5,572 nucleotides of DNA from DASPXY01 sp038227745 (GTDB taxonomy: Bacteria; Planctomycetota; Planctomycetia; Gemmatales; Gemmataceae). The stretch is taken from the NCBI GenBank assembly GCA_038227745.1, contig JBBRPS010000686.1, positions 1 to 5,572 of the forward strand, read 5' to 3'. The notes below the pieces were generated by a model. That model made no database searches. It saw only the letters and a list, made by a program, of their open reading frames with translations, and was not told the origin of the DNA. Shown in pieces: positions 1-5,572 of the stretch. Position numbers and translations under genes: made by a program. Each line of letters begins with the position of its first letter. Position 1 is the first letter of the stretch.

Positions 1-105
1 GGGCTGATGGTGTTGGTGCATAATCTGCTCACCCTGCTGGCCGAGGAGAAGAAGGCCACGGCGGCTGCGGACGCCGCCGTAATCCCAGCAAAACTCGTCA
101 CCTGA
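1..105 (+). CDS. C-terminal tail of an unidentified plus-strand protein (5' partial)
   Basis: Frame 1 is open from the left edge to a TGA at 103-105 and gives 34 residues, beginning GLMVLVHNLLTLLAEEKK and ending AKLVT. Seen directly: nearly every codon of the first 26 ends in G or C, as expected for real coding sequence in such a genome, and the bias weakens in the last few codons (GTA, CCA, GCA, AAA). The tail reads as a hydrophobic or amphipathic helix followed by a charged, Ala-rich end. It is too short to assign a family and no function is proposed. The gene converges on the large minus-strand gene, with 112 bases between the two stop codons, so it is transcribed separately. It could still be a chance open frame, but the codon bias argues against that. 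Confidence 0.5.
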   Translation, partial: GLMVLVHNLLTLLAEEKKATAAADAAVIPAKLVT

Positions 106-217
106 AAGCTGGACGATCTCTTACGCCGGCCGTTCGCCTGGCACTTGCACAACAACTCCCTTGCCCTCTGCTCCGGCGAGGAACGGCTGCGCTTCGACGT
201 AAGCGGCGGGCCGGCGG
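106..217. other. Convergent intergenic gap, no canonical terminator
   Basis: This 112-base stretch lies between two facing stop codons. An 8-bp match (cgccggcc at 124-131, ggccggcg at 209-216) and a 6-bp match (cttacg at 120-125, cgtaag at 198-203) could bring its two ends together. The 77-base separation and the lack of a T-run on either strand mean it does not look like a standard intrinsic terminator. No start codon with a convincing ribosome-binding site was seen here. Confidence 0.5.
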
Positions 218-3200
218 TCAGCGTTTCTGCCGGATGAGGATGACCTCCCTCCGGACGTTCCGGTCGGCGAGCATGACCAGAAAGCGGGCGGTCTCAAAGC
301 CGGGGCGGACCACCTCGACGTTGTAACTCCCCGGGGCGAGCCCCGCCTTCCCGAAGTCGCCATAGGCGCCGGTCTTGCCCGCGGCGATGGCCCGCCCCTG
401 CTGGCTGACGGTGACCTGGGCGCCCACCACCGGCACCGGCGCCGCCCCCGGCTTCGGCCGCTCCTTGATGTCGAGGTCGAGGTCGAACGTCCCCTTTTTC
501 GGCGTCGGCGTGGCCGTTTTCACGCGGGTGAGGACGATCTCGCGGCGGAGGCCCTGATCGTCGAGCGTCACCTGGATGCGGCCGGTCTCGAAGCCGGCGG
601 CCGCCACCTCGACGGTGTACGTCCCCGGGGTGAGCTCCGCCGCATAGTCGCCGGCCGCGCCCGTCTTGCCCGACGCGACCATCCGGCCCGGCTGGCCGAC
701 CGTTACCTGAGCGGCCGCCACCGGCAGCAGTTGCGTGCCCACCTTCGGCCGCTCCTTCACCTCCAGGTTGAGCCGCGCCTTCTTCGTCGGTGTTGGCGTC
801 GGTTTCCCCGCCTGAGTGAGCGCCACCACGCGGCGCAGGTTCTGGTCGGCGAGCGTTATCTGGATACGGGCGGTCTCAAAACCCGCGCTGGCCACCTCCA
901 CGGTGTAATTCCCCGGGGCCAGCCCCGGCGCCGCGTAGTCGCCGGCGGGGCCTGTCTTGCCCGACGCAACCGTCCGGCCCGGCTGGCTGACGGTCACCTG
1001 GGCGCCTCCCACCGCGACCGGCTGCGCCCCCAGCTTGGTGCGTGTTCGCACGTCCAGGTCGAGCCGCACCGTCTTCGTCGGCGTCGGTGTTCCCGCCCGC
1101 GCGAGCATGACCACGCGACGGAGGCCTGGCTCCGAGACCGTCACCTCAATGCGGGCGGTGTCGTAGCCCGCGCCGGCCACTTCGACGGTGTAATTCCCCG
1201 GGACCAGCCCCGTCGCGGCATAGTCGCCGGACGCGGTGGTCTTGCCCGACGCGACCGTCCGGCCCTGCTGGCTGACGGTGACCTGCGCCGCGGCCACCGC
1301 GACGGGCTGCCCGCCCAGCTTCGTCCGCGACCGGACGTCGAGGTCGAGCCGCGCCTTCTTCGCCACCGTCACGCGCGTGAGAACGACCTCCCGACGGACG
1401 TTCTCGTTCGCGAGGGTCACCAGGGTGCTGGCCGCCTCATACCCCGTTGCCGAAACCTTGACCGTGTAGCTCCCCGGGGCGAGGCCCGTCGTCTTGAAGT
1501 CGCCGGCAGGGCCGGTCTTCCCCGACTTGACCGTGCCGCCCGGCTGGCTGATGGTGATGTCGGCGCCCGGCACCGGCACCGACTTGAGGCTCGCCTTCGG
1601 GCGCTCCACGACCACCAGATCCAGGGCGAACTGTTTCGGCAAGGGCGTCACGCGCGGGGTCAGGGTAATGATCCGGCTGACGTCTTCCTTCACCAGCGTC
1701 ACGTCCAGAGGCACGGGGGGGATATACCCCGCGAGGCTGACCTCCACGCGGTAGGTGCCGGCGGGCAGCGGCAGGTCGTAGCGGCCGTCCGCTCCGATCG
1801 TGCCCGCCTTGACGTCGCGGCCCTGCTGACTGATGCGGACCTGTGCCCCCGGCAACGGGCGCAGGACGTCGGTCGCCCCCGCCTTGCGCTCCCCGACGCG
1901 CAGCCGCAAGATGACCTGGACAGGCATGGGCTGTGCCGACTTCAGCAGCTCAAACTCCCTGGCGTTGGCCCCCACCGAGCGAATTTCCACGGCCACGGCC
2001 ACGGGCGCGTAGCCGGTCATGCGGACCAGGGCCTGGTAGCTGCCCGGGTCGAGGACTTGCAGGCGAACCTTCCCGTCCTTGTCCGTCGTGCCGCGCTGCG
2101 CCTTGTTGATCGCTTCAAGGGGCTTGCGCAGGTTTACCGTCGCCCCGGGCAGCAGCCGCCGCACACCTTTCGCGTCGCGCTCGTAGACGGTCGCGACGAA
2201 GATCAGGCCCTTCGAGGGCGGCGGCCTGTCCGGCACGAGCCAGAGGTTGACCGTCGTGTACCGGCCGCGCAGCACGGCGACCTCGCTACCGCCGCTGGGG
2301 AAGGTTCGATACCCCTTCGCCTCGGCGATGACGCGGTAACGCCCCTCCCTCAGGTCGCGCCGGTAGCTGCCTCCGCCGTCGGGGCTGAACGGGGCCCCGG
2401 ACGTGCCGGGCTCCGCCAGCGACACGACGGACACCTGGACCGGGGGCAGCGCCGGCGTCGAGCCGCGTGCGGCGACCTTGACCACGCCCTTGATCCCCTG
2501 GGCGGTGGGCGCCGGCGCAGTGTCCCGAGCGAGCACCCACTGGCGCGTCGTCGTCTGGCCGTCGGTGACCGGGATGGGGTTGGGATCGACGAACGTCTTG
2601 AACCCGGGCGCCATGGCCGAGCCGCGGTAGCTGGCCGCCGGCAGGACGACCACGTACCGGCCGTTGACCGTGGGGCCGTCGCCGCGAGCGACCACCTTGA
2701 GCGGCTGGATGTTGCCCGGATTTCGCAGGACGACCGTCGCCCTCGGAATGCCGACCAGTTGCCCATCGGCCGTCCGCTCCACCACTTGCCCGTCGAGGGT
2801 GCCGACCGGCACCGGGGCGGGCTGGGGCGGTCGCCGCCCGGGGTCGTTCTTGCCCGCACCCAGGAAGAAATTCTGGACGGCGTACCCTTCGCTCAGCGTC
2901 AGGGTAATGCCGCGGCCGGCGTCCTCGTCCCGGAAGCCGGCGGCCTGGACCTTGTAGGTGTACTTGCCCGGCGGCAGGTCGATCTTGTAATAGCCGTCCT
3001 TGTCGGCGGTGGCGCGACGGACGCTCCCCGCCAGGCTCTTGAACTCGAGGACGGCGCCCGGCACGACGCCGGTGATCCGCCCCATAGCTTCGAGGCGAAG
3101 CACGCGGCCGTTCACCCCGGCGCCCGCGGCCAGGACCGGCGTCACGACAACCGCCAGGGCGAGCAGGGCCGCCAGCGCCGCTGCCAGGCGCCACCGAGCG

Positions 3201-3223
3201 TTAATGCGCATGCTGCTGTGCAT
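218..3223 (-). CDS. Secreted protein with about ten tandem carboxypeptidase-regulatory-like domains
   Basis: A complete 1001-residue protein, ATG at 3223-3221 and TGA at 220-218. This start is chosen because AGGAGA lies 7 bases upstream; the next ATG (residue 5) is too far from it. Residues 1-32 look like a signal peptide: Arg-containing start, hydrophobic core, then VLA|AG. The rest divides into about ten beta-sandwich units of 85-100 residues, at roughly 37-125, 142-235, 243-332, 339-428, 435-524, 531-617, 624-709, 719-805, 816-901 and 912-1001. Each carries the family hallmark: a PGA-type turn, a DG or GD turn, then LxPGxY, a V-rich strand and a GY or GF. This matches the carboxypeptidase regulatory-like (CarboxypepD_reg) fold; PEGA-like or CnaB-like domains are the alternatives. 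Units 6-10 are much more alike than 1-5 and are joined by Lys- and Thr-Pro-rich linkers. There is no catalytic motif, no cysteine, no lipobox, and no C-terminal anchor or sorting signal; the protein stops four residues after its last strand. The likely role is structural or adhesive outside the cytoplasm, which is inference. Confidence 0.9.
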   Translation of the reverse strand: MHSSMRINARWRLAAALAALLALAVVVTPVLAAGAGVNGRVLRLEAMGRITGVVPGAVLEFKSLAGSVRRATADKDGYYKIDLPPGKYTYKVQAAGFRDEDAGRGITLTLSEGYAVQNFFLGAGKNDPGRRPPQPAPVPVGTLDGQVVERTADGQLVGIPRATVVLRNPGNIQPLKVVARGDGPTVNGRYVVVLPAASYRGSAMAPGFKTFVDPNPIPVTDGQTTTRQWVLARDTAPAPTAQGIKGVVKVAARGSTPALPPVQVSVVSLAEPGTSGAPFSPDGGGSYRRDLREGRYRVIAEAKGYRTFPSGGSEVAVLRGRYTTVNLWLVPDRPPPSKGLIFVATVYERDAKGVRRLLPGATVNLRKPLEAINKAQRGTTDKDGKVRLQVLDPGSYQALVRMTGYAPVAVAVEIRSVGANAREFELLKSAQPMPVQVILRLRVGERKAGATDVLRPLPGAQVRISQQGRDVKAGTIGADGRYDLPLPAGTYRVEVSLAGYIPPVPLDVTLVKEDVSRIITLTPRVTPLPKQFALDLVVVERPKASLKSVPVPGADITISQPGGTVKSGKTGPAGDFKTTGLAPGSYTVKVSATGYEAASTLVTLANENVRREVVLTRVTVAKKARLDLDVRSRTKLGGQPVAVAAAQVTVSQQGRTVASGKTTASGDYAATGLVPGNYTVEVAGAGYDTARIEVTVSEPGLRRVVMLARAGTPTPTKTVRLDLDVRTRTKLGAQPVAVGGAQVTVSQPGRTVASGKTGPAGDYAAPGLAPGNYTVEVASAGFETARIQITLADQNLRRVVALTQAGKPTPTPTKKARLNLEVKERPKVGTQLLPVAAAQVTVGQPGRMVASGKTGAAGDYAAELTPGTYTVEVAAAGFETGRIQVTLDDQGLRREIVLTRVKTATPTPKKGTFDLDLDIKERPKPGAAPVPVVGAQVTVSQQGRAIAAGKTGAYGDFGKAGLAPGSYNVEVVRPGFETARFLVMLADRNVRREVILIRQKR
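221..1633 (-). repeat. Closely related tandem domains 6-10, about 280-290 bp each
   Basis: Five consecutive units covering residues 531-623, 624-718, 719-815, 816-911 and 912-1001. They share GAQVTVSQ-like, VASGKTG, GDYA, LAPGNYTVEV, GFETARI and RREVVLTR-like segments. Units 7 and 8 match at 64 of 88 aligned residues by hand count. The similarity is also visible in the DNA: a 46-base block at 959-1004 recurs at 1244-1289 with 5 differences. An anchor resembling ctggctgacggtgacctg starts at 401, 692, 983, 1268 and 1544, giving spacings of 291, 291, 285 and 276, all multiples of three. This is in-frame tandem duplication inside the gene. Confidence 0.9.
1634..3115 (-). repeat. Divergent tandem domains 1-5 of the secreted protein
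   Basis: Five beta-sandwich units (residues 37-530) that share the fold motif but little else. Unit 1 has the textbook form: ADKDGYYKIDLPPGKYTY followed by AAGF. Unit 2 replaces the glycine turn (LPAASYRG), unit 3 has an acidic LREGRY version, unit 4 has TDKDG then LDPGSY, and unit 5 has GADGRY then LPAGTY. Linkers are proline-rich (near 126-141, 233-242 and 330-338). Unit 5 is intermediate: its ISQQGR segment matches the SQQGR found in units 7 and 10, so it links the old and new halves of the array. Confidence 0.7.
3128..3223 (-). other. Predicted N-terminal signal peptide
   Basis: Residues 1-32 of the ten-domain protein. Arg at positions 6, 10 and 12 gives a positive n-region, residues 13-27 are almost all Ala, Leu and Val, and T28-P29-V30-L31-A32 followed by A33 fits a signal peptidase I site. 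A cut after A35 is also possible. There is no Cys, so it is not a lipoprotein signal. Confidence 0.8.
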
Positions 3224-3230
3224 GGTTGCT

Positions 3231-3236
3231 TCTCCT
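3231..3236 (-). promoter_or_regulatory. Shine-Dalgarno site of the ten-domain protein gene
   Basis: AGGAGA on the minus strand, 7 bases before the ATG at 3223. It decides the start in favour of residue 1 rather than the in-frame ATG at residue 5. Confidence 0.8.
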
Positions 3237-3242
3237 GCGTTA

Positions 3243-3277
3243 CTCCGTCCGAACTGCCGCGGGGGCGAGGGACGGAG
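3243..3277. repeat. Perfect 8-bp inverted repeat in the intergenic gap
   Basis: ctccgtcc at 3243-3250 and ggacggag at 3270-3277 are exact reverse complements separated by 19 bases. It lies between the two minus-strand genes, 6 bases upstream of the ribosome-binding site. In the minus-strand transcript no U-run follows the second arm, so it is a poor candidate for a terminator. It might be an mRNA hairpin or a protein-binding site, or it may be a chance match in a GC-rich gap. Confidence 0.45.
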
Positions 3278-3289
3278 AGGGCTTCGGGA

Positions 3290-5572
3290 TCAATTCGGGA
3301 CCAGGCGCACGCCGAACACGGTGGGCGGGTGGGCGGGGTCGAACGGCCCCCCGTCGATCCTCACCCGGATTTGCAGCGTGACGGCGGTGGCCGGAAGGAG
3401 GGCCGGGTTGATCACCGCCTGAAAAGGGGACGGCATCGAGCCGCCGGGGACCGCCGTTTTGGTCCCGAGAATGACCGGGGCATTGGTCGGCACGCCCGCC
3501 GCGGTCAGACCGTTCCACGCGAAGGTCGCGGTGGCGGTGCCCGTGGCGCCGGGGCCACCGAGGAAGCCCAGGTCGGCGACCAGGCGCCGCTGGCCGAGGA
3601 CGGCCCAGCGCGGGGCGCGCAGGTGGACGAGGAGGCTGTCGCCCACCTGGAGCCGGGCGGCCACGTGGACGCCGCGGCCCGGCGCCTCAAAGCGGATCCC
3701 GTTGTCGCTCACGACCGCGCCGGCGGGCCAGACGGCCCGCGCGGTGCCCGCGGGTTCCGTGGCGGAAATCGGCTGCGCGACCCAGGGGGCGGCCGGCGGG
3801 TTCTTCCACTGGAACGTGAACGGCGGGCCGAAGCGCGGTTGGAAGAACGGGTTCGAGGGCGTGCCGGCGGGGAAGATCATCCGCGCCGCGCCGATCTCCA
3901 AGTGTACGGTCTGCTCGCGGGCGGTGGCCGTGGGGATGGCCTTCACGACCGCGGCCAGGTAGCGCGGCGCGGGGGCGGCCCCCGACAGGCCCTGGGGGAA
4001 AGCGCTGAACGTCCGGGCGCCCCGCGGCGCGGATCCCAGCAGGTACTCGGTACCGTACACGAGCGCGCTCGCGGGCCGCACGTGAATCAGCGCGACCTCG
4101 TAATGATCCACCTCACTCTCCGCGCCGGTGAGTCCCCACGTCACGGTGAACTTGTGGCTGGTCTTCCAGCCCGCGGTGATCCGCACCTGTTCGACCTGCG
4201 GGGGCGGCCCGAACGGGAGCGGATCCCAGATCCCTGGCGGTCCGGGGTTAGGCGGCACGACGACCACAACTTCGGGAGGCAGTGGCTGCTCCCCGGCGAA
4301 AAGGGGCGCGGGGATGCCGGCCGGCGGGACCTCGGGCGGCGGCGCCTCCGGCGGCGGGGCCTCGGGCGGCGGCGCCTCGGGGGGCGGAGCTTCCGGAGGA
4401 ACGACCGGGGCGCCGGGTTCCACCCCCGCCAGCGGTTCGGCCTTGGGCTGCACCGGGTCGCCCTTGCCGGGCAGGGGCAGCGGCGCGCCGCTGCCCGGGT
4501 CGAGTCCGGCCCCCTTGCCCGCTTCCCAGAGGAACGTCTCGCGGGCGACCGGCACGTTGACCACCAGCTGGCCGTCGCGGTCCCTGTGCGCCGGCGGGAT
4601 CACACGGATGGCTTCCAGGGAACGGCGGTCGCGGTCATTCGTGTCGCTGTCGTAGAGCACGCGCCCATCGACCTCGGCCACGATCCGCTGCGGGTGCCAG
4701 CGGTCCGGGGCCTTGGCGTAAGGGGCACCGTGGGCCAGCATGCCGACCGCCCAGTCGCGCAGGTCGGCCGCCGCGAGCGGGCCGGCGGCCAGGTCGAGGG
4801 AGAACTCCTGCGGCCCGGCCGCACCGGTCAGCGGCGTGGCCGGGGAGCCGAGCAGGTACTTGCGGCTGCCGGCGCGGAAATAGACGTAGTTCTGCGTGTC
4901 CGCCCCGGAGTGGTCGTAGGTCACCAGCGTGACTTTCGCCGACCGCGCGACGGGGTTGTCTCTCCCGGGCGCCCGGAACTCCCTGTCCTCGAACCAGGGG
5001 GATTTCCCGTCGAACTGCCCCTGGAGCGCGTCCCTCTCGGCCAGCAAGGGGGGCAGCGCCGCCTCGACTTCCGCGAGGCGCTTGCGGTCGGCGTCGTTGG
5101 CCAGGTTGTCCTTGATCAGCTCACGCAGGTCGTCCAGGTCCTTCTGGAGCGGGGCGACCTTCGCCGCGATGTCCGCCAGCTTCGCCCCGGCCACGCCGCG
5201 CTCCGCGGCCTTCACGCCCGGCTTGCCGGAGGCGAACGCCTTGTCGTTGATCGTGATCTCGTAGCCCGCCAGCACCCAGTTCGTCGCACCGCGGCTGGTG
5301 AAGCCGATGCGGGCGATGTCGGCCACGCGCACCCCGGCCAGCAGCTGCGGCGTCGTCCGGAGCAGGTCGCGGCCGGGATCCCCCTTGACGGCGAAGATGA
5401 ACGTGGCGGTGGAGCCGGGGGCGACCTTCTCCGTCGCCGTCGTCTGCTGCGGCACCGCGCCGAACGGGGCGCTCTCGCCCGCCTTGCGGCCGAGCGGGTC
5501 GAGCCACAGCGGGAAGCCCAGGCCCAGGTCCAGGGCGACCGGCTCGTCCAGTTCGTCGCCGCCGGCGCCGAC
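3290..5572 (-). CDS. Large mosaic beta-domain protein, C-terminal 760 residues (5' partial)
   Basis: The frame is open from the right edge to TGA at 3292-3290. GTG at 5455 is only an internal codon, because 39 in-frame sense codons precede it, so the true start is outside the window. Counting visible residues from the edge: about 50-110 resembles the second half of a PLAT/LH2-type beta-sandwich (DIARIGF, then NWVLAGYEITIN). About 121-187 is a charged, heptad-like coiled coil. About 213-311 is a second PLAT-like unit (SGADTQNYVYF, DLRDWAVGMLAHG, DRWHPQRI). About 392-447 is a Pro-rich linker with APPPE repeats and a VVVVV run. About 457-561 resembles fibronectin type III (FTVTW, VDHYEVALI). About 562-760 is a beta-rich end module ending IDGGPFDP then FGVRLVPN. 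No catalytic motif and no cysteine are visible. The domain names are judged from pattern alone. The stop is 66 bases upstream of the ten-domain gene, so co-transcription is plausible. An adhesive or scaffold role is inference. Confidence 0.85.
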   Translation of the reverse strand, partial: VGAGGDELDEPVALDLGLGFPLWLDPLGRKAGESAPFGAVPQQTTATEKVAPGSTATFIFAVKGDPGRDLLRTTPQLLAGVRVADIARIGFTSRGATNWVLAGYEITINDKAFASGKPGVKAAERGVAGAKLADIAAKVAPLQKDLDDLRELIKDNLANDADRKRLAEVEAALPPLLAERDALQGQFDGKSPWFEDREFRAPGRDNPVARSAKVTLVTYDHSGADTQNYVYFRAGSRKYLLGSPATPLTGAAGPQEFSLDLAAGPLAAADLRDWAVGMLAHGAPYAKAPDRWHPQRIVAEVDGRVLYDSDTNDRDRRSLEAIRVIPPAHRDRDGQLVVNVPVARETFLWEAGKGAGLDPGSGAPLPLPGKGDPVQPKAEPLAGVEPGAPVVPPEAPPPEAPPPEAPPPEAPPPEVPPAGIPAPLFAGEQPLPPEVVVVVPPNPGPPGIWDPLPFGPPPQVEQVRITAGWKTSHKFTVTWGLTGAESEVDHYEVALIHVRPASALVYGTEYLLGSAPRGARTFSAFPQGLSGAAPAPRYLAAVVKAIPTATAREQTVHLEIGAARMIFPAGTPSNPFFQPRFGPPFTFQWKNPPAAPWVAQPISATEPAGTARAVWPAGAVVSDNGIRFEAPGRGVHVAARLQVGDSLLVHLRAPRWAVLGQRRLVADLGFLGGPGATGTATATFAWNGLTAAGVPTNAPVILGTKTAVPGGSMPSPFQAVINPALLPATAVTLQIRVRIDGGPFDPAHPPTVFGVRLVPN
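4331..4400 (-). repeat. 15-bp tandem repeat encoding APPPE units
   Basis: Four 15-base copies at 4331-4345, 4346-4360, 4361-4375 and 4376-4390, plus a partial copy at 4391-4400. Copies 1 and 3 are identical (ctcgggcggcggcgc); copies 2 and 4 differ from them at two or three bases. On the minus strand each reads Ala-Pro-Pro-Pro-Glu. The tract forms a stiff, extended linker between the PLAT-like and fibronectin-like parts of the mosaic protein. Changes in copy number would stay in frame. Confidence 0.9.
5012..5212 (-). other. Coiled-coil segment within the mosaic protein
   Basis: Visible residues about 121-187 are rich in Leu, Ala, Lys, Asp and Glu with heptad-like spacing (LADIAAKVAPLQKDLDDL, then RKRLAEVEAALPPLLAERDAL). 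A central N-D-A-D break and a PP could form a hairpin of two helices. It is followed directly by WFEDREF, so it seems to sit inside or just beside a beta-sandwich. Confidence 0.65.

Noticed and set aside
124..216. Inverted match in the convergent gap as a bidirectional terminator
   Set aside because: The arms are 77 bases apart, there is no T-run, and the core gccggc is self-palindromic, so chance matches are common in this composition.
121..363. Short minus-strand open frame running past the stop of the ten-domain gene, considered as a frameshifted extension
   Set aside because: The annotated frame finishes its tenth domain cleanly with the expected final strand. The other frame is low-complexity and adds no recognisable anchor.
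221..1633. CRISPR array or mobile-element repeats
   Set aside because: The repeat units are 276-291 bases, in frame, and fully explained by duplicated protein domains.
2286..3194. 302-residue open frame on the minus strand inside the ten-domain gene
   Set aside because: It is Arg-, Gly- and Pro-rich low-complexity translation, offset from a frame that has a signal peptide and domain motifs. This is typical of out-of-frame reading in GC-rich DNA.
3459..3962. 167-residue plus-strand open frame
   Set aside because: It lies antisense to the C-terminal module of the mosaic protein and has an Arg/Pro/Ala-rich composition without motifs.
4128..4655. 175-residue plus-strand open frame with SGGGA repeats
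   Set aside because: The repeats are the antisense reading of the APPPE tract; no ribosome-binding site or domain supports it.
5453..5455. GTG as the start of the mosaic protein
   Set aside because: The frame continues upstream with 39 sense codons of good codon bias to the window edge, and no Shine-Dalgarno site or signal peptide is at this GTG.

Overview
The window is GC-rich with strongly GC-biased third codon positions. It is dominated by two long minus-strand genes for extracytoplasmic-type proteins. Tandem carboxypeptidase-regulatory-like beta-sandwich domains, Thr-Pro and Pro-rich linkers and a long mosaic protein together suggest a large-genome, high-GC Gram-negative-type bacterium. 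A planctomycete such as a Gemmataceae member is my best guess, but this rests on style of protein only; no marker gene is present.

Layout. Positions 1-105 hold the last 34 codons of a plus-strand gene that enters from the left. A 112-base convergent gap follows (106-217). Positions 218-3223 (minus) encode a complete 1001-residue protein with a signal peptide and about ten tandem carboxypeptidase-regulatory-like domains; its last five domains are clearly recent duplicates. A 66-base gap (3224-3289) carries a good ribosome-binding site and a perfect 8-bp inverted repeat. Positions 3290-5572 (minus) encode the C-terminal 760 residues of a mosaic protein: PLAT-like beta modules, a coiled coil, a Pro-Glu-Ala linker, a fibronectin-III-like module and a C-terminal beta-rich module. 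Its frame stays open to the right edge, so its true start lies outside the window.

The two minus-strand genes run in the same direction with a short gap, so they may be co-transcribed, with the mosaic protein first. Neither shows a catalytic motif. Both visible sequences lack cysteine entirely, and both consist of beta modules joined by linkers. The simplest reading is a pair of exported structural or adhesive proteins, but export of the upstream one is inferred, because its N-terminus is not visible. No RNA gene, CRISPR array, insertion sequence or recognised promoter was found.
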